64,000 nucleotides of DNA from CAWGOF01 sp963824225 (GCA_963824225.1 CAWGOF010000003.1:1860001-1924000); one strand, 5' to 3'. Positions 6,248 through 14,285 are shown, numbered from the stretch's first letter. The notes: generated by a model not told the origin, from the letters alone. Translations and numbers: made by a program.

Positions 6248-8499
6248 GAATGCGAGCCTCCGGCGGAGGTCTGCGCAGCAACGAGCGCTGCATACGCCCC
6301 GCCCCGCGCGACGAGCGCCTCGTGGCGCCCGGACTCGACGAGCCGCCCGCCGTCGAGAACGAAGATCGCATCGGCGTCGGCGATCGTGCTCAAGCGGTGC
6401 GCGATGACGATCCGCGTCGAGCGCAGCTCGGCCAGGCGCTGCATCACGCGGCTCTCGTTGATCGCGTCGAGATCGCTCGTCGCCTCGTCGAGGAGCAGGA
6501 TCGCGGGCCGCCGGACGAGCGCGCGTGCGAGAGCCAGCCGCTGGCGCTGGCCGCCCGAAAGCGATGCCCCTCCGGCCGCGAGCGGTGTGTCGTAGCCCAT
6601 CGATAGCGCCTCGATCTCGCCGTGGATCTCAGCCAACTGCGCGGCCTCGACGACGGCGTCGAGGCCGAGCGCCGGGTCGGCGAGGGCGATGTTGTCGCGG
6701 ACCGTGGCGCCGAAGACGTGCGCGCCCTGCGTCACGACGCCGATCTGCTCGCGCACCGAGCGCGTCTCGACCTCGGCCAGGTCGACGCCGTCGAACAGCA
6801 CGCGCCCGGCGACCGGCGCATAGAGCCCGACGAGGATTCGCGCCAGCGTCGACTTGCCGGCTCCCGAGCGACCGACGATCGCCACCTTCTGCCCCGGAAG
6901 GATCTCGAGCGAGACGTCGCGCAGGACCCACGGGGCGTCGCCGGCGTAGCGGAAGCTCACGCCGTCGACGCGGATCCCGCCCGCGAGGCGCGGAGCGCGC
7001 GCCAGCGTCCGCTCCTGTTCGGGCGGCGCGCGCAGCACGTCCTCGATGCGGGCGACGTGGCTGCGCACCTCCTGCAGCGACATCGCCGTCGTCACGAGGC
7101 TCTGCAGCGGGGTGAGGAAGCCCGCGGCGAGGGCGTTCAGCGCCAGCATCGTGCCGAGCGTCAGCCGACCCTCGAGCACCTGCCACGCGCCGATCACGAG
7201 CACCGCCAGCGGCGAGGCCAGCGCCAGGCCATTCGTCAGCGCGCCCGCGAGCGCGCCGAGGCGGCTCCTGCGGATCGCCGCGTTCAGCTCGTCGACGAAC
7301 AGGTTCTGCCAGCGCTCGAGCCAGCGCGGCTCGACGCCCAGCGCCTTCAGCGTCTCGATGCCGGCGAGCATCTCGACCACATGGCCCTGCGTCCGCCCCT
7401 GGGCCTCGAGCTCCTCCGACATGCGCTCGCGGTACCGCCCGCCGAAGGCGAAGAGCAGCGCGACCTGGAGCGCCCCGAGCACGGCGACGAGCGCGCCGAT
7501 CCAGACGTTCGCCACGAGCAGCAGCACGAGGTAGACGCTGACGAGCGCCCCGTCGAGGAGCGTCGACAGCGAGGCCGAGGTCAGCGTCTGGCGCAGGCTG
7601 CGGTTGCTCTCGTAGCGCGCGGTCAGGTCGCCCGGCGAGCGGGCGAGGAAGAAGCGCAGCGGGACCGCGGACAGGTGCTCCATGAAGCCCGTGCTGAGCT
7701 GGCGATCGAGGAGCGAGCGGACGTGGATCATCTGGTACGAGCGGACGAGGAGCGCGAGCACCTGAAACAGCACGATGACGGCGATCCCGGCGGCGACGAC
7801 GCCGAGAAGCCGGGCCTCGCCGAGCGGCACGACGCGATCGACGAGCACGCCGATCAGCAGCGGGACGCTGAGCGCGAGGAGCTGCACGAGCAGCGACAGC
7901 ACGACGATTCGCGCCAGCACACCGCGGTGGCGCAGCACACGCGCGAGGTAGCGCAGCAGCACGCGGTCGGTTGCCCCGCCGCGCTCGAAGCCCTCGCCGG
8001 GCTCGAGCGCGAGCGCCACACCGGTGAACTGCTGACCCACGAGCGCGAGAGAGACGAGCCTCCGCCCGCGCGCCGGGTCGACGATGCGGACCCCGCGGCG
8101 CGTGACGCGTTCGAGCACGACGAAGTGGTCGAAGCCCCAGTGCAGGATCGAGCCCGGCGGGAGGTAGCCCAGCTCCTCGGGCTCGAGCCGCACACCGCGG
8201 CCGCGCAGGCCGAAGCGCGCCGCGGCGCGGAGCAGCTCGTCGGCCGCGACGCCGCCGTGCGAGGTGCCGGTTGCCTCGCGCGCCTCGTCGAGCGTGACGC
8301 GGCGGCCGTAGTAGCCGAGTACCATCGCCAGGCACGCCGCGCCGCAGTCGGCGGCCTCCATCTGCTCGACGTACGGGACGCGCCGTCGGCGCGTCCCCGG
8401 CGCCAGGCGCAGCACCTCCCCCTGCGCGCGGCCGGTGAAGTGGTGGCGCACGGCCTGCTCGCGGAACAGGCTCGTGCGCTCCTCGTCGTCCGGGCCCAT
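6244..8499 (-). CDS. C39-peptidase ABC exporter (PCAT) of the RiPP locus
   Basis: 751 residues, the full length of a peptidase-containing ABC transporter. Residues 42-165 are a C39 cysteine peptidase with nucleophile Cys52 (EAADCGAACLAMV), His125 (WGFDHFVVLE) and Asp141 (IVDPARG). Residues about 190-480 form the six-helix exporter membrane domain. The nucleotide-binding domain has Walker A GRSGAGKS (543-550), signature LSGGQ (647-651), Walker B ILLLDE (667-672) and an H-loop histidine (IVIAHRLS). All catalytic residues are present, so it should cut the precursor leader after GG and export the core. It is the first gene of the minus-strand locus and is divergent from the second Cys-rich peptide. 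Confidence 0.93.
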   Translation of the reverse strand: MGPDDEERTSLFREQAVRHHFTGRAQGEVLRLAPGTRRRRVPYVEQMEAADCGAACLAMVLGYYGRRVTLDEAREATGTSHGGVAADELLRAAARFGLRGRGVRLEPEELGYLPPGSILHWGFDHFVVLERVTRRGVRIVDPARGRRLVSLALVGQQFTGVALALEPGEGFERGGATDRVLLRYLARVLRHRGVLARIVVLSLLVQLLALSVPLLIGVLVDRVVPLGEARLLGVVAAGIAVIVLFQVLALLVRSYQMIHVRSLLDRQLSTGFMEHLSAVPLRFFLARSPGDLTARYESNRSLRQTLTSASLSTLLDGALVSVYLVLLLVANVWIGALVAVLGALQVALLFAFGGRYRERMSEELEAQGRTQGHVVEMLAGIETLKALGVEPRWLERWQNLFVDELNAAIRRSRLGALAGALTNGLALASPLAVLVIGAWQVLEGRLTLGTMLALNALAAGFLTPLQSLVTTAMSLQEVRSHVARIEDVLRAPPEQERTLARAPRLAGGIRVDGVSFRYAGDAPWVLRDVSLEILPGQKVAIVGRSGAGKSTLARILVGLYAPVAGRVLFDGVDLAEVETRSVREQIGVVTQGAHVFGATVRDNIALADPALGLDAVVEAAQLAEIHGEIEALSMGYDTPLAAGGASLSGGQRQRLALARALVRRPAILLLDEATSDLDAINESRVMQRLAELRSTRIVIAHRLSTIADADAIFVLDGGRLVESGRHEALVARGGAYAALVAAQTSAGGSHS

Positions 8500-8528
8500 C
8501 CCCTCACGCTACAACAGACGCCCTGGGG

Positions 8529-8558
8529 TTGACACGTCGCGCAGTGCGTGGCTCAATC
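8529..8558 (+). promoter_or_regulatory. Promoter of Cys-rich peptide copy 2
   Basis: TTGACA at 8529-8534 and the same spacing and downstream sequence as at 128. It lies in the 95-bp divergent region shared with the exporter gene. The -10 box (CTCAAT region, 8552-8558) is weak. Confidence 0.55.
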
Positions 8559-8594
8559 ACGTGTATCGGTTTCGTTGCCCAGAGGAGGACTGGC

Positions 8595-8804
8595 ATGCGG
8601 AGAGCCATCGTCGGACTCGCGCTCGTGTTCGCGGCGGCGTTCGCCGTCGGAATCTCGTCCCAGCGCGCAGAAGCGAAGGGATTGGGACCCTGTACCTACC
8701 GGTGCATCTGCAGCGTTCCGAATCGATGCTGCACGGTGAACGGCGTCACGACGTGCAAACCGGACCCGTCTAGCCCGCTGCAGTGCCCACAAGTCGCGTG
8801 CTGA
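8595..8804 (+). CDS. Secreted eight-cysteine peptide, copy 2
   Basis: 69 residues from ATG 8595, with AGAGGAGG 6 nt upstream. A Sec signal (MRRAIVGLALVFAAAF, cleavage after AEA) is followed by a mature region with eight cysteines in the same order as the 195-407 copy. Substitutions concentrate after the TTC motif (KPDPSS for QPDPDG, VAC for VYEC). It is followed at 66 bp by a periplasmic thioredoxin-like gene, which suggests that its disulfides need catalysed formation or isomerisation. Function is unknown, and it is not a GG-leader substrate. Confidence 0.8.
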   Translation: MRRAIVGLALVFAAAFAVGISSQRAEAKGLGPCTYRCICSVPNRCCTVNGVTTCKPDPSSPLQCPQVAC

Positions 8805-8817
8805 TCGGCTGAGGATG

Positions 8818-8845
8818 CCGGGGGCCGTCGCCTGGCGGCTCCCGG
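8818..8845 (+). other. Conserved hairpin between peptide and TlpA genes
   Basis: CCGGGGGCCG (8818-8827) pairs with CGGCTCCCGG (8836-8845) around an 8-nt loop. It is the counterpart of 421-448. It may set differential expression of the abundant peptide against the downstream oxidoreductase. Confidence 0.5.
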
Positions 8846-8869
8846 TTCCGTCGCGCCGAGCCTGTCGGA

Positions 8870-9415
8870 ATGACGCGAGCGCGACTTCAGCGACTCATCG
8901 GAGGTGCGGTTGCGGTCGCCGCGGTCGCCGTCGCTGGCCTGTGGGCCGGCAGGGCCGTGCGCGATTGGCGCGCGGGTCCACCGTCGGTGGCGGCCCACAC
9001 GGAGAGTCAGCTCAGGATCGGCACGCCGTTCCCCGAGGTGACGCTCGTCGACGAGAACGGCGCGGCCGTTCCGAGCGCGGCGCTCGTCGAAGGCGGTGCC
9101 GTCGTGCTGTTCCTCGACCCCGAGTGTCCCGCGTGCACCGAGTCGGCGTTGCGCTGGCAAGATCGGGTGGATCCGTCCGTCCGGCTGATCGGCATCGGCG
9201 CCGCGGAAGCGCCGCGGCTGCGCGCGTACAAGACCGAGCACGACCTCGAGCTTCCCGTCTATGCCGATGCGAGCGGCGTGTTCGCGACACGCTTCGGCGT
9301 GACGAGCTTCCCGTTCTGGGTCCTCGTCGATCGGACCGGCGCCGTCGTCGCCCTGGGCCACGACGCCGGCGAGACGGTCGACCTCGATCGCATGCTCGGC
9401 GAGTCGCGACCCTGA
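8870..9415 (+). CDS. Membrane-anchored TlpA/AhpC-TSA-like thioredoxin
   Basis: 181 residues. An N-terminal membrane anchor or signal (residues 8-28) precedes a thioredoxin fold from about residue 48. The active site is ECPACT (C86, C89), a CxxC within a peroxiredoxin/TlpA-like strand-loop-helix, and the cis-proline is in TSFPFW (P148). It would act in the periplasm as a thiol-disulfide reductant or oxidase. It follows the Cys-rich peptide in the same orientation, so that peptide is the natural client. The left copy of this block keeps only its first codons. Confidence 0.75.
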   Translation: MTRARLQRLIGGAVAVAAVAVAGLWAGRAVRDWRAGPPSVAAHTESQLRIGTPFPEVTLVDENGAAVPSAALVEGGAVVLFLDPECPACTESALRWQDRVDPSVRLIGIGAAEAPRLRAYKTEHDLELPVYADASGVFATRFGVTSFPFWVLVDRTGAVVALGHDAGETVDLDRMLGESRP

Positions 9416-9431
9416 GACGTCCGCGCCGTCA

Positions 9432-10064
9432 TCACATCTTGGCGATGATTTCGGCCCGCTTGGCTTCGTACTCGGCTGGCGAGATGTAACCAGCGTCCAG
9501 CATCTCTTTGAGCGACTTGAGGCGCTGAACAGGGTCCGGCGAGACGTTGGATTGTTGCGTGTCCGCGGAGGCCGCACCCGATGCACCGGTAACCACGACT
9601 CCACCGGCGGCCGCACGCTTGTCCTCGAGCTCCCTGGCCCGTCGCTCCTCTCGGACACGTTCTTCCATTTCCTGCGCCAGGGCGTAGAGCCGTCGAGCCT
9701 GGGCCTTGGGAACGTAGTCCACCGAGACGACGCCTCCCGAAAGAACGCGCATCGTCAGCGTGGCGCCCAGAATGTTCTCTTGCAGGCGGGCGTCCTGCAG
9801 CTCCCGCCACGGATGGTCCTCGAACGACACGCGCCCCAGGATCTTCGGTCGGTAGACGATGAACCGCTTGTTGGTGAGCACCACGCAGTCGGGCGCCATG
9901 TTCAGCAGCGGCTTCTTCTGTACGGCGATGTAGAGGATCTTCTCGCCCGAGGTGAGGATCTCCTGCACGCGAGCGTGTACCGTTTGGACGACCCCAGGAT
10001 CTTGCTCCTCGTTGAGGAACGACCGAAGGGCATCCGGGATTCGGCTCGCGCCGGTATCCGCCAT
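9432..10064 (-). CDS. PH-like and SHOCT domain protein
   Basis: 210 residues. Residues 35-120 (GEKILYIAVQKKPLLNMAPD, VLTNKRFIVYRP) match the bacterial PH (YokE-like) domain, with the typical T-N-K-R motif. A charged coiled segment (120-150) and a linker lead to a C-terminal SHOCT motif (LKSLKEMLDAGYISPAEYEA, to about 208). No signal peptide. Such proteins are usually cytoplasmic stress or membrane-associated proteins of unknown role. Convergent with the TlpA-like gene. Confidence 0.7.
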   Translation of the reverse strand: MADTGASRIPDALRSFLNEEQDPGVVQTVHARVQEILTSGEKILYIAVQKKPLLNMAPDCVVLTNKRFIVYRPKILGRVSFEDHPWRELQDARLQENILGATLTMRVLSGGVVSVDYVPKAQARRLYALAQEMEERVREERRARELEDKRAAAGGVVVTGASGAASADTQQSNVSPDPVQRLKSLKEMLDAGYISPAEYEAKRAEIIAKM

Positions 10065-10170
10065 CCCGTTTCTCCTGTCGGATTATAGGCCAGAGCTGAC
10101 GATCACCTTGACCCGAGCGGGTTCCCGACGATAATCGTGGGCACCCACATTCTCGACGAGGAGGCTGATC

Positions 10171-10716
10171 ATGAACAGGCGCTCGATCGCTCTCTGGATC
10201 CTGTCCGTCGTGGTTCTCGCGGGATCCGCTTTGGCCCAGAAGCCGGTCACCCAGAAGGAGAGCGTCACGATCAAGGCGACGATCGTGGCCATCGATCACG
10301 ACCATCGCGTGATCACCTTCAAGGACAAGGACGGCGCGACAGAGGACGTCTACGTAGGCCCGGAGATCAAGCGATTCAACGAGCTAAAGGTCGGCGATCA
10401 GGTGACCTTCAAGTACACCGCGTCGGCGATCTACGAGCTGCGCAAGCCCGGGGAGCCCGTCCCGTCGACCGCGGTCGGCGATCCCGCCGTGACGCGCAAC
10501 CCGACCGACAAGCCCAGCGGCTCGGTGACCCAGCAGGTGACCGGGACCGTGACGGTCCAGGCGGTCGATGCCAAGACCGGGGCGCTGTCGATCCGCACCG
10601 AGGACGGTCGCAGCATGTCGTTCAAGGTCGAGGACAAGGGGAAGCTGAAGAACGTCAACTCCGGCGACCGCATCGTCATCACCTACACCGAGGCCGTCGC
10701 GATCAGCGTGGAGTAG
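10171..10716 (+). CDS. Secreted hypothetical protein
   Basis: 181 residues with a Sec signal (residues 1-22, cleavage after ALA). GAGGAGG lies just upstream of ATG 10171. The mature part contains two similar modules (ATIVAIDHDHRVITFKDKDG at about 35-54 and VTVQAVDAKTGALSIRTEDG at about 130-149), each ending in a GDQVTFKYT / GDRIVITYT strand, which suggests a duplicated small beta-barrel (OB-like) fold. Isolated between a SHOCT gene and the sulfur operon. Confidence 0.6.
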   Translation: MNRRSIALWILSVVVLAGSALAQKPVTQKESVTIKATIVAIDHDHRVITFKDKDGATEDVYVGPEIKRFNELKVGDQVTFKYTASAIYELRKPGEPVPSTAVGDPAVTRNPTDKPSGSVTQQVTGTVTVQAVDAKTGALSIRTEDGRSMSFKVEDKGKLKNVNSGDRIVITYTEAVAISVE

Positions 10717-10792
10717 CCGACGCTCGGCTGCGCCTCGGACGGCGCGCCGCGCCACGGGCGCTCCTGTCCCTGAGGATCCGGGAGGATCCCGA

Positions 10793-10820
10793 TTGAAAAC
10801 CGACGGATTCGCCGTACACT
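10793..10820 (+). promoter_or_regulatory. Promoter of sulfur-assimilation operon
   Basis: TTGAAA (10793-10798), a 16-nt spacer and TACACT (10815-10820). Transcription should start near 10827, only a few bases before the leader-peptide ATG at 10831, so the uORF would be leaderless or nearly so. Confidence 0.65.
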
Positions 10821-10830
10821 CTCGCCACCG

Positions 10831-10908
10831 ATGAAGACCGTCTCGACGAACGGAGCGTGCTGTTGCGGCTGTCCCGGGCCACATGCCCGGCCGGAGAGGC
10901 GACCCTGA
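10831..10908 (+). CDS. Cysteine-rich attenuator leader peptide (uORF)
   Basis: 25 codons: MKTVSTNGACCCGC then PGPHARPERRP and stop. Cys codons 10, 11, 12 and 14 (10858-10866, 10870-10872) lie immediately before RNA segment 1 of an attenuator. No Shine-Dalgarno is visible, in keeping with leaderless initiation from the promoter at 10793. By analogy with amino-acid leader peptides and with the polycysteine uORFs described before sulfur genes in mycobacteria, ribosome stalling on Cys codons would report low Cys-tRNA. The peptide itself probably has no function. Confidence 0.75.
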   Translation: MKTVSTNGACCCGCPGPHARPERRP

Positions 10909-10948
10909 TTCCGTAACACAAAGCAGTAACCTCTCGAGAGCGCCGGGC
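10874..10948 (+). promoter_or_regulatory. Attenuator pause/antiterminator RNA
   Basis: Segment 1 CCGGGC (10874-10879) can pair with segment 2 GCCCGG (10885-10890). Segment 2 GCCCGGC (10885-10891) can instead pair with GCCGGGC (10942-10948), which is the 5' arm of the terminator. The pairings exclude each other as in trp-type attenuators. A ribosome stalled at the Cys codons masks segment 1, favouring the 2:3 antiterminator and readthrough. Confidence 0.7.
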
Positions 10949-10970
10949 GAATCGCCCGGCGCTTTTGTTT
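10939..10970 (+). terminator. Intrinsic terminator of the Cys attenuator
   Basis: AGCGCCGGGCG (10939-10949), loop AAT, CGCCCGGCGCT (10953-10963): a perfect 11-bp stem followed by TTTGTTT. It sits 48 bp before the sulfite reductase start and inside its leader, so it must be conditional. Confidence 0.85.
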
Positions 10971-11018
10971 GGGCCGCCGGGCGATCCGCTGCCGGACAGA
11001 AGGTGGATCGGAGGCGGC

Positions 11019-12710
11019 ATGAACAGCACCAAGAGCAAGGTCGAGGTCCTCAAGGACGAAAGCCGCCAGTTGCGCGGCACGATCGCCTCCGATCTGTCGG
11101 CCCACGCGCCGAGCGTCGGCGCGGGCTCCCGCCAGCTGCTCAAGTTCCACGGCCTGTACGAGCAGGATGACCGCGAACGTCGCAAGCAGGGCACGAAGTC
11201 CTACTCGTTCATGATCCGCAGCAAGCTGCCCGGCGGGCGGCTGACGCCGGCGCAGTACCTGGCGCACGACGAGCTGGCCAGCCGCTTCGGCAACGGCACG
11301 CTACGCATCACCACGCGCCAGGACCTCCAGCTCCACGGCGTCCTCAAGGGCCACGTCAAGCCGTCGATCGCCGCGATGAACCGGGCGCTCGTCACGACCC
11401 TCGGCGCGTGCGGCGACGTCGTGCGCAACGTCGCCTGCTGTCCGTTGCCCGCGACCGACGCGCTGCGCGCCGCGCTCGTCGAGGTGGCCCGCGGGATCTC
11501 GGAGCGCATGATGCCGCGCACGCGGGCGTACCACGAGATCTGGCTCGACGGCGAGCTGCAGCACGACGACGGCGACACCGCGTGCGAGGAGCCGATCTAC
11601 GGCCGCACCTACCTGCCGCGCAAGTTCAAGATCGCCGTCGCCTACCCGGGAGACAACTGCGTCGACGTCTTCACCCAGGACGTCGGCATCGTCGCCCTCG
11701 CGGAGGGCGGTGCGCTCGCCGGCTTCAACGTGCTCGTCGGCGGCGGGCAGGGCATGACCCACAAGAAGCCCGAGACGTTCCCACGGCTGGGGGACGCGCT
11801 GGCGTTCGTCCGGCCGGCGGAAGTGATCGACGTGGTCGAGCGGATCGTCTGCGTCCAGCGCGATCACGGCGACCGCAGCGACCGCCGGCACGCCCGGCTG
11901 AAGTACCTGATCCACGACCGCGGCGTCGACTGGTTCCGCGGCGAGGTCGAAGCGCGGCTGGGCCGGACGCTCGTCCCTCCCCTGCCGATGCCGCCGTTCG
12001 CGCTCGAGCTGCACCTCGGGTGGCGGCGCCAGTCCCCCGGCCGCTGGTCGCTCGGTATCCCGGTCGAGAACGGGCGCATCCAGGATGCCGGCGGCGTCCG
12101 GCTCAAGAGCGGCGTGCACGCGATCGTCGCGCACTTCGACAAGCCGGTGATCCTCACGCCGAACCAGGACCTGCTGCTGACGGACATCGCCGATGGCGAG
12201 CGCGTGGCGATCGACACGACGCTCGACCGGCACGGCGTCGTCCGCGACCACGAGCTGTCGCAGGTTCGACTGCACTCGATGGCCTGCCCGGCGCTGCCGA
12301 CGTGCGGCCTGGCGCTGGCCGACGCCGAGCGAGCGCTGCCGGCGGTCGTCCGAGAGCTCGAGGGCGAGATCGCCCGCCTCGGCCTCGGCGCCGAGCGGCT
12401 GACCGTGAGGATGACTGGCTGCCCCAACGGCTGTGCGCGCCCGTACGTGGCCGACGTCGCCTTCGTCGGCCGCTCGCTCGATCGCTACGTCGTTCTCGTC
12501 GGTGGCCGCAGCGACGGCACGCGTCTCAACCGCGCCTACCGCGATCTCGTGCCGCGCCAGGCGCTCGTAGCGACCGTGCTGCCGCTGCTCGTGCTCTACA
12601 AGCAGTCGCGCGCGGACGGCGAGAGCTTCGGCGACTTCTGCGATCGCGTCGGGATCGAGGCCCTGCAGGCCTACGCCGAGACGCACGACGGAGTCACGGT
12701 CCATGACTAG
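11019..12710 (+). CDS. Sulfite/nitrite reductase hemoprotein (siroheme, 4Fe-4S)
   Basis: 563 residues from ATG 11019 (CGGAGG upstream). Two ferredoxin-like half domains alternate with two siroheme-binding domains. The cluster ligands are Cys423 and Cys429 (ACPALPTC) and Cys468 and Cys472 (GCPNGC), the C-x5-C...C-x3-C signature. TRQDLQLHGV (about 105-114) carries siroheme and substrate arginines. It reduces sulfite to sulfide with six electrons. Genomic company (APS reductase, siroheme enzymes, Cys attenuator) favours sulfite over nitrite. The electron donor, ferredoxin or a CysJ-like partner, is not encoded here. It overlaps the next gene by 8 bp. Confidence 0.9.
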   Translation: MNSTKSKVEVLKDESRQLRGTIASDLSAHAPSVGAGSRQLLKFHGLYEQDDRERRKQGTKSYSFMIRSKLPGGRLTPAQYLAHDELASRFGNGTLRITTRQDLQLHGVLKGHVKPSIAAMNRALVTTLGACGDVVRNVACCPLPATDALRAALVEVARGISERMMPRTRAYHEIWLDGELQHDDGDTACEEPIYGRTYLPRKFKIAVAYPGDNCVDVFTQDVGIVALAEGGALAGFNVLVGGGQGMTHKKPETFPRLGDALAFVRPAEVIDVVERIVCVQRDHGDRSDRRHARLKYLIHDRGVDWFRGEVEARLGRTLVPPLPMPPFALELHLGWRRQSPGRWSLGIPVENGRIQDAGGVRLKSGVHAIVAHFDKPVILTPNQDLLLTDIADGERVAIDTTLDRHGVVRDHELSQVRLHSMACPALPTCGLALADAERALPAVVRELEGEIARLGLGAERLTVRMTGCPNGCARPYVADVAFVGRSLDRYVVLVGGRSDGTRLNRAYRDLVPRQALVATVLPLLVLYKQSRADGESFGDFCDRVGIEALQAYAETHDGVTVHD

Positions 12711-13506
12711 AGGCATGGTCTACCTCGTCGGTGCGGGTCCGGGCGACCCGGAGCTGATCACCGTACGCGGCCTGGCCTGCGTGCGACACGCCGACGTCGT
12801 CGTCCACGACTGTCTGGTCGCCCCCCAGCTGGTCGATCATGCCCCGGCCACCGCGCGGCGCATCGACGTCGGCAAGGCTCCGGGACACGCGCCTTGGCCG
12901 CAGAGCCGGATCAACGCACTGCTCGTCGCCGAGGCGCGGCGCGCCCGGCGCGTCGTGCGCCTGAAGGGCGGAGATCCCTTCGTGTTCGGTCGCGGCGGCG
13001 AGGAGTGTCAGGCGTTGGCCGAAGCCGGAGTGCGCTTCGAGATCGTCCCCGGCGTGTCGAGCGCCGTGGCGGCGCCGGCCTACGCCGGCATCCCGCTGAC
13101 GCATCGGCGGGCGGCGAGCGCGTTCACGGTCGTCACGGGCCATGCCGCGAGCGATCCCGAAGCGCTCGATTGGGAGGCGCTCTCGCGACTCGGCACGCTG
13201 GTCGTGCTGATGGGCTTGGCCGAGCTGCCGACGATCGCCTCGCGCCTGCTTGCGCTCGGCAAGCCGGCGGGCACGCCGGTCGCGGTGATCTGCCGTGGTA
13301 CGACGGCGGAGCAGGTCGTCGTCCGCGGGACGCTCGCCGACATCGCCGGACGGGCAAGCACGTTGACCTCACCGGCGACGATCGTCATCGGGACGGTGGC
13401 GAGTCTCGCCGACCAGCTGGCGTGGTTCGACGCGGCCCGGGCTCGGGGAGTCCACTTCTCTCGTCCGTCGGGTTCTGCCGGCATGCCGGCGAGCGGTGTC
13501 GCGTGA
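12703..13506 (+). CDS. cobA: Uroporphyrinogen-III C-methyltransferase (SUMT)
   Basis: 267 residues. VYLVGAGPGDPELITVRG (about 6-23) is the SUMT N-terminal motif, and RLKGGDPFVFGRGGEE and the PGVSSAVAAPAYAGIPLTHR region are the second and third conserved blocks. Two SAM-dependent methylations give precorrin-2, the siroheme precursor needed by the sulfite reductase just upstream. Start overlaps the upstream stop by 8 bp, and the stop overlaps cysH in TGATG. Confidence 0.93.
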   Translation: MTRGMVYLVGAGPGDPELITVRGLACVRHADVVVHDCLVAPQLVDHAPATARRIDVGKAPGHAPWPQSRINALLVAEARRARRVVRLKGGDPFVFGRGGEECQALAEAGVRFEIVPGVSSAVAAPAYAGIPLTHRRAASAFTVVTGHAASDPEALDWEALSRLGTLVVLMGLAELPTIASRLLALGKPAGTPVAVICRGTTAEQVVVRGTLADIAGRASTLTSPATIVIGTVASLADQLAWFDAARARGVHFSRPSGSAGMPASGVA

Positions 13507-14285
13507 TGGAAACGAGATGTGGATCGAACGCCTGGACGCCCGCCAAGCTGGCGTCCGTCGATGTACGACTCGGCGGCCGGCCCGCCGAGCACGTGCTGGC
13601 CTGGGCGGTCGGGGCCTTCGGGCCCGACCTGTGCCTGGCGTCGAGCTTCGGGCCCCAGAGCATCGTGCTGATGCACATGCTCTCGGCGATCGGCCCGGAG
13701 ACAACTGTGTTCTACCTCGACACCGATCTGCTGTTCCCCGAGACCTACGAGCTGCGCGACCGCTTGAGCGCGCGGTTCGGCATGACGATCACGCGCGTTC
13801 CGGCGAGCCTGACGCTCGAGCAGCAGGCCGCGAGCCTGGGGCCGGCGCTGTGGTCGCGCGAGCCCGACCTCTGCTGCTACCTGCGCAAGGTCCTGCCGCT
13901 GCGCAGGTTCCTCGCCAGTCGACGCGCCTGGATCACCGGCATCCGAGCGAGCCAGACGGCGCACCGCGCGCGCGCCGCGCGGATCGAATGGGACGAGGCC
14001 AACCACCTCGTCAAGCTCAACCCGCTGCTCGACTGGACGACCGAGCGCGTCTGGGCCTACATCCGCGTCCACGACCTGCCGTTCAACCGCCTGCACCTCG
14101 CCGGCTTCCCGAGCGTCGGCTGCCGGCCGTGCACACGCGCCGTGCGGCCCGGAGAGGACGGTCGCGCCGGGCGCTGGGCCGGTTTCGCCAAGACCGAGTG
14201 CGGCATCCACGGGTCCGGCGCCCGCGCCGGCGCCGGCTGCCCGTCATTGATCGCCGTGACCCGGGCCGAGGAGGGCGCGCGGTGA
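13506..14285 (+). CDS. cysH: APS-type phosphoadenylyl/adenylyl-sulfate reductase
   Basis: 259 residues from ATG 13506. SSFGPQSIVLMHML is the PP-loop-like nucleotide site, with DTDLLFPETY after it. Cys pairs C123-C124 (LCCYLRK) and C206-C209 (CRPC) are the [4Fe-4S] ligands that mark reductases able to use APS directly. C232 in TECGIH is the catalytic cysteine. It reduces adenylyl sulfate to sulfite with thioredoxin. The start overlaps the cobA stop by one base, and the stop overlaps the next GTG. No ATP-sulfurylase gene is in the window. Confidence 0.93.
   Translation: METRCGSNAWTPAKLASVDVRLGGRPAEHVLAWAVGAFGPDLCLASSFGPQSIVLMHMLSAIGPETTVFYLDTDLLFPETYELRDRLSARFGMTITRVPASLTLEQQAASLGPALWSREPDLCCYLRKVLPLRRFLASRRAWITGIRASQTAHRARAARIEWDEANHLVKLNPLLDWTTERVWAYIRVHDLPFNRLHLAGFPSVGCRPCTRAVRPGEDGRAGRWAGFAKTECGIHGSGARAGAGCPSLIAVTRAEEGAR

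Larger units (their letters stand above)
8523..8886 (+). repeat. Right copy of duplicated peptide-TlpA block
   Basis: This intact partner of 122-494 contains the promoter, peptide gene, hairpin and thioredoxin start. Divergence is lowest in the signal peptide and highest at the mature C-terminus and loop. Here the thioredoxin gene continues complete, so this copy is the better guide to the ancestral unit. Confidence 0.8.

Noticed and set aside
6622..8532. 636-codon plus-strand frame opposite the C39 exporter
   Set aside because: Antisense shadow of a clear ABC exporter; composition is biased and no motif is present.
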